Shown here: piece after piece, positions 6,109 through 8,196 of the stretch | Position numbering within the stretch: position 1 is the stretch's first letter | How the letters are laid out: every line of letters starts with the position of its first letter | Source: an uncultured Ignavibacteriota bacterium | GTDB lineage: Bacteria; Bacteroidota; Ignavibacteria; UBA10030; UBA8401 | Assembly (NCBI GenBank): GCA_903907305.1 | Contig: CAIVNT010000331.1 | Span: 1 to 8,196, forward strand | Length of the DNA stretch: 8,196 nucleotides | Direction of reading: 5' to 3' | Made by a program: the position numbers and the translations under genes | The notes under the pieces: model-generated | What the model was told of the DNA's origin: nothing | Databases searched by the model: none | What the model saw: the letters and a program-made list of their open reading frames with translations, nothing else

Positions 6109-6645
6109 TTACCCTTTTGCAGGAATCGGATGTTTGATCTTTTCCCACATTTCTTTGTATTTGAACTCTTTGAAACTCGGGCTTTCGCTGTTATGGCATT
6201 TTTCGCACAGTTTTGGATCGTCCTTGCTGATATTCAATCCCGCGGCGATTGCTTTATCTTTATCTTTCATGACCGTGACCGATTTGTAATCAGAACCCGG
6301 TCCATGACATACTTCACACTGCACACCGTCTTTCACATCGAACTTCTTGTCGAACAACGCTGCGTCCGAACCGAAGCCGGTCGTATGGCATTTCAAACAT
6401 TCAGGCGATTCCGCTGCCGGTTTTGCAAGACCCTTTGCTTTTGCGATCTCGTTCGCTTTATCGGTCGTTAACGTCGCAAATGCCTGCGAATGTTTGGACC
6501 CTTTCCACACGTCGAACTGTTTTCCGGATTTCTCGGATTTATGACACCTTGCGCACTGACTGACACCGATATATTTGTGCTGTGCCATCATCGGCACTGA
6601 GAATACAATGCAAAGCAACAACAACATGAAACGATTTGTTTTCAT
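6109..6645 (-). CDS. Periplasmic tetrahaem cytochrome c554-type protein
   Basis: This 178-residue protein has a signal peptide (1-21, cleaved before Q22) and four CXXCH sites at residues 31, 83, 110 and 147. The order and spacing match the cytochrome c554/c-prime family: an early CXXCH, then a GKQ-x3-W-x2-S-KH stretch with a conserved histidine (H52), a TGFGS segment after the second haem, a CHGPGSDY segment after the third, and a final KHP near the C-terminus (H172). Members are soluble or loosely bound periplasmic electron carriers. Here it probably shuttles electrons between the anchored 11-haem protein and the outer-membrane conduit (inference). It is a paralogue of the next gene; about half of the mature residues are identical by eye, and this copy keeps all four canonical sites. 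A good GGAG lies five bases before the ATG. Confidence 0.9.
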   Translation of the reverse strand: MKTNRFMLLLLCIVFSVPMMAQHKYIGVSQCARCHKSEKSGKQFDVWKGSKHSQAFATLTTDKANEIAKAKGLAKPAAESPECLKCHTTGFGSDAALFDKKFDVKDGVQCEVCHGPGSDYKSVTVMKDKDKAIAAGLNISKDDPKLCEKCHNSESPSFKEFKYKEMWEKIKHPIPAKG

Positions 6646-6725
6646 AACATCTCCTGATATTGTAATGAACGTAATATTGCCTACTAACTAAAATAGTTAC
6701 AACTGAACTGTTCCGTTGATCAATG
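6646..6725 (-). other. 80-bp spacer between the 11-haem and tetrahaem genes
   Basis: This AT-rich gap holds a 5-bp hairpin (TAACT/AGTTA, 6685-6699) without a following T-tract, so it does not look like an intrinsic terminator. A clear Shine-Dalgarno core GGAG (6654-6651) lies five bases before the ATG at 6645. I see no match to the GG-N10-GC element found upstream of the other two units. Read-through from the upstream gene is plausible but not shown. Confidence 0.4.
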
Positions 6726-8192
6726 TTACTCCGCTTGTTTCTTCTCAACGCGGCGGATATAGACGAACAGGGCAAATGCAAGCACGGACATAATGGTAGT
6801 CGATACTCCCAGACCGATCCTGCGGAAGTAATACTCATCGATCGCACCCTGAGCATCGCTTTGAGCGACCGTTGCTGCGGTCATCCCTTTATTGATCACT
6901 TCCCTGAACTTCGCTTCATTGAATGCATGCACCATCGTACGCATCTCGAGGTGGGCCTGTTTCGAGTCACGTAATTTGAATTTCGCTTCGGTCACTTCCA
7001 TCCCTTTTTGTTCGGCATCGTTGACAAGCCTTAGAGCGGAACTGTCGATGAATGCCAGACTGTCGATCATCATCCTCATCTTTCCCGCAATGGCGAATCC
7101 TTTGGGATTCTCGTTCGAATGATGGCAGCGGCTGCAGACCGCTTCCGCCGAGACACCGATCAATTTATCGGTCGCAGAAACGATACCATGATTGCTGTGA
7201 CACGTTTCGCACTCTGGGAGTTTCCGGTCATCGAACGCTTTTTTGTGCGGGCTTGCAGAGAAGAGATCCGCATTCAGTGCATGGCACGTACCGCAAACTT
7301 TCGATACTGATTCAACTCCGGGAGGCGTCGCTCCATGATTTCCGTGACAGCTATTACACGACGGAGCACCGACATCATGCTTCTGGAGAAGGGCAACACC
7401 GTGGACACTCTTTGAATATTTCTCGTACTGATTCGTCGGGATCTTATACTCTTTCATATACTGTGCATCGCTGTGACACTTTGAGCACGTTCCGGGAAGA
7501 TTCACTGCGTAGACCGAAGATTTCGCATCTTTCGGCGCGCGGATGTCATGACTGCCGTGACAGCTTGAGCAGACCGCCGGTTTTGCATCCCCTTTGGAAT
7601 TGCGAACGCCGTGAACGCTTGAGCGATATTTCTCCGCCTGATCGATCGGCAACGAAGGATTGTACGACCGCATATACTGGGCACTTGAATGGCACTTCGC
7701 ACAGGTCTTCACCACATTCAGCGGATAGACCGGTGATTCAGGACTTTTCACCGGAACGATCCCATGGGCATTGTGACAAGTGACGCACTGAGCAATATGC
7801 TCTTTACCGGTGGTGGAAAGAACACCATGGACACTCGTCTGAAGGTTGCTCCATTGATTCGTCGGAAGTGAAGAACCGTATTGTTTCATTCGGTCAGCAT
7901 CGCCATGGCAGCGGGCACATGCGAGAGAGATCGCGTCACCTTTCGGGATACCTTTGTATCCCGCTTTGGGATCCATTGCGGACTCCATCTCCTCCATTTT
8001 CGAATTACCGCCGTGGCAATCCGCACATGATATTCCCTTGTTATAGTGAACATCATGTTTGAACAACTCCGCCGGCTTGTCACCGACAACATTGGTATGA
8101 CAGGTAAAGCATTGATCATTATTACGGGGAGCTGCGAGGGAGCACTGAATTATCAGCGCAGCACAGACAAACATCAAAAAATATTTTTTCAT
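6726..8192 (-). CDS. Inner-membrane tail-anchored 11-haem cytochrome c
   Basis: This 488-residue protein has a signal peptide (cleavage likely after A20, S-L-A/A) and eleven CXXCH sites at about residues 28, 56, 92, 136, 164, 208, 236, 279, 300, 328 and 353. Residues 104-304 contain three degenerate repeats of about 70 residues. Each starts with a tyrosine-rich stretch ending in SVHG (S120, S192, S262) and carries two haems. A haem-free, probably helical part follows (365-455, with H414 and H422 as possible axial ligands). One membrane helix (about 460-479) precedes the basic tail RRVEKK, giving an N-out, C-in topology. By family knowledge such anchored multihaem proteins exchange electrons with quinone-reactive membrane cytochromes. 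A cytochrome b partner upstream of the window is my inference. The start is the ATG four bases from the window edge, so its ribosome binding site is not visible. The next gene lies 80 bp downstream and may be cotranscribed. Confidence 0.9.
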   Translation of the reverse strand: MKKYFLMFVCAALIIQCSLAAPRNNDQCFTCHTNVVGDKPAELFKHDVHYNKGISCADCHGGNSKMEEMESAMDPKAGYKGIPKGDAISLACARCHGDADRMKQYGSSLPTNQWSNLQTSVHGVLSTTGKEHIAQCVTCHNAHGIVPVKSPESPVYPLNVVKTCAKCHSSAQYMRSYNPSLPIDQAEKYRSSVHGVRNSKGDAKPAVCSSCHGSHDIRAPKDAKSSVYAVNLPGTCSKCHSDAQYMKEYKIPTNQYEKYSKSVHGVALLQKHDVGAPSCNSCHGNHGATPPGVESVSKVCGTCHALNADLFSASPHKKAFDDRKLPECETCHSNHGIVSATDKLIGVSAEAVCSRCHHSNENPKGFAIAGKMRMMIDSLAFIDSSALRLVNDAEQKGMEVTEAKFKLRDSKQAHLEMRTMVHAFNEAKFREVINKGMTAATVAQSDAQGAIDEYYFRRIGLGVSTTIMSVLAFALFVYIRRVEKKQAE

Positions 8193-8196
8193 GCGA

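Noticed and set aside
7052..7783. 243-residue open frame on the plus strand
   Set aside because: It lies wholly inside the 11-haem gene on the opposite strand, has no ribosome site or domain, and its composition mirrors the antisense of repeated CXXCH codons.
6726..8192. Regular repeats in the 11-haem gene as a possible CRISPR array
   Set aside because: The repeats are degenerate protein modules of about 210 bases in an intact frame, not short identical repeats with spacers.
1..8196. tRNA or rRNA genes
   Set aside because: The gaps between genes are short and AT-rich, and I saw no cloverleaf pattern or conserved T-loop sequence in them.

Overview
The window is a dense block of c-type cytochrome genes. 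All seven real genes lie on the minus strand, so it reads right to left. Together they carry about 46 potential haem attachment sites: 43 CXXCH, two CX4CH and one very unusual CXCH. The genes encode six cytochromes and one outer-membrane beta-barrel. Signal peptides, lipoboxes, the barrel and the short collagen-like (Gly-X-Y) spacer after a lipidated cysteine indicate a Gram-negative bacterium. The barrel style and the lipoprotein style remind me of Ignavibacteria and relatives (Bacteroidota/Chlorobiota side). That placement is from memory of the families, not a search, and is tentative.

Layout in transcription order: (1) 8192-6726, an 11-haem cytochrome tail-anchored in the inner membrane; (2) 6645-6109, a periplasmic tetrahaem c554-type cytochrome; (3) a 270-bp AT-rich gap holding a regulatory region; (4) a tight operon of four genes, 5838-1992: a second c554-type cytochrome with a CXCH first haem site, a beta-barrel porin, a 14-haem periplasmic cytochrome and a 7-haem lipoprotein, closed by an intrinsic terminator at 1901-1935; (5) a second regulatory region, 1625-1900; (6) a 6-haem lipoprotein at 1624-350 with its own intrinsic terminator at 279-315; (7) 1-278, non-coding, with a GC-rich hairpin between two short direct repeats.

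Inferred function: a trans-envelope electron conduit of the porin-cytochrome type (as in MtrCAB of Shewanella and the Pcc complexes of Geobacter). Electrons would pass from the quinone pool through the anchored 11-haem protein, via the small tetrahaem carriers, to the 14-haem protein inside or under the barrel, and then to the lipoprotein cytochromes at the outer membrane. Direction and terminal acceptor or donor (metal oxides, another cell, other) cannot be read from sequence.

The most interesting non-coding signal is that the four-gene operon and the separate lipoprotein gene share the same upstream architecture. Each has a pair of TTGCA sites exactly 24 bp apart, and a sigma-54-like GG-N10-GC element 88-89 bp further downstream. 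This suggests one enhancer-binding activator controls both units. Two annotated-looking starts should be moved inward: the 14-haem gene to ATG 4037 and the 6-haem lipoprotein to GTG 1624.
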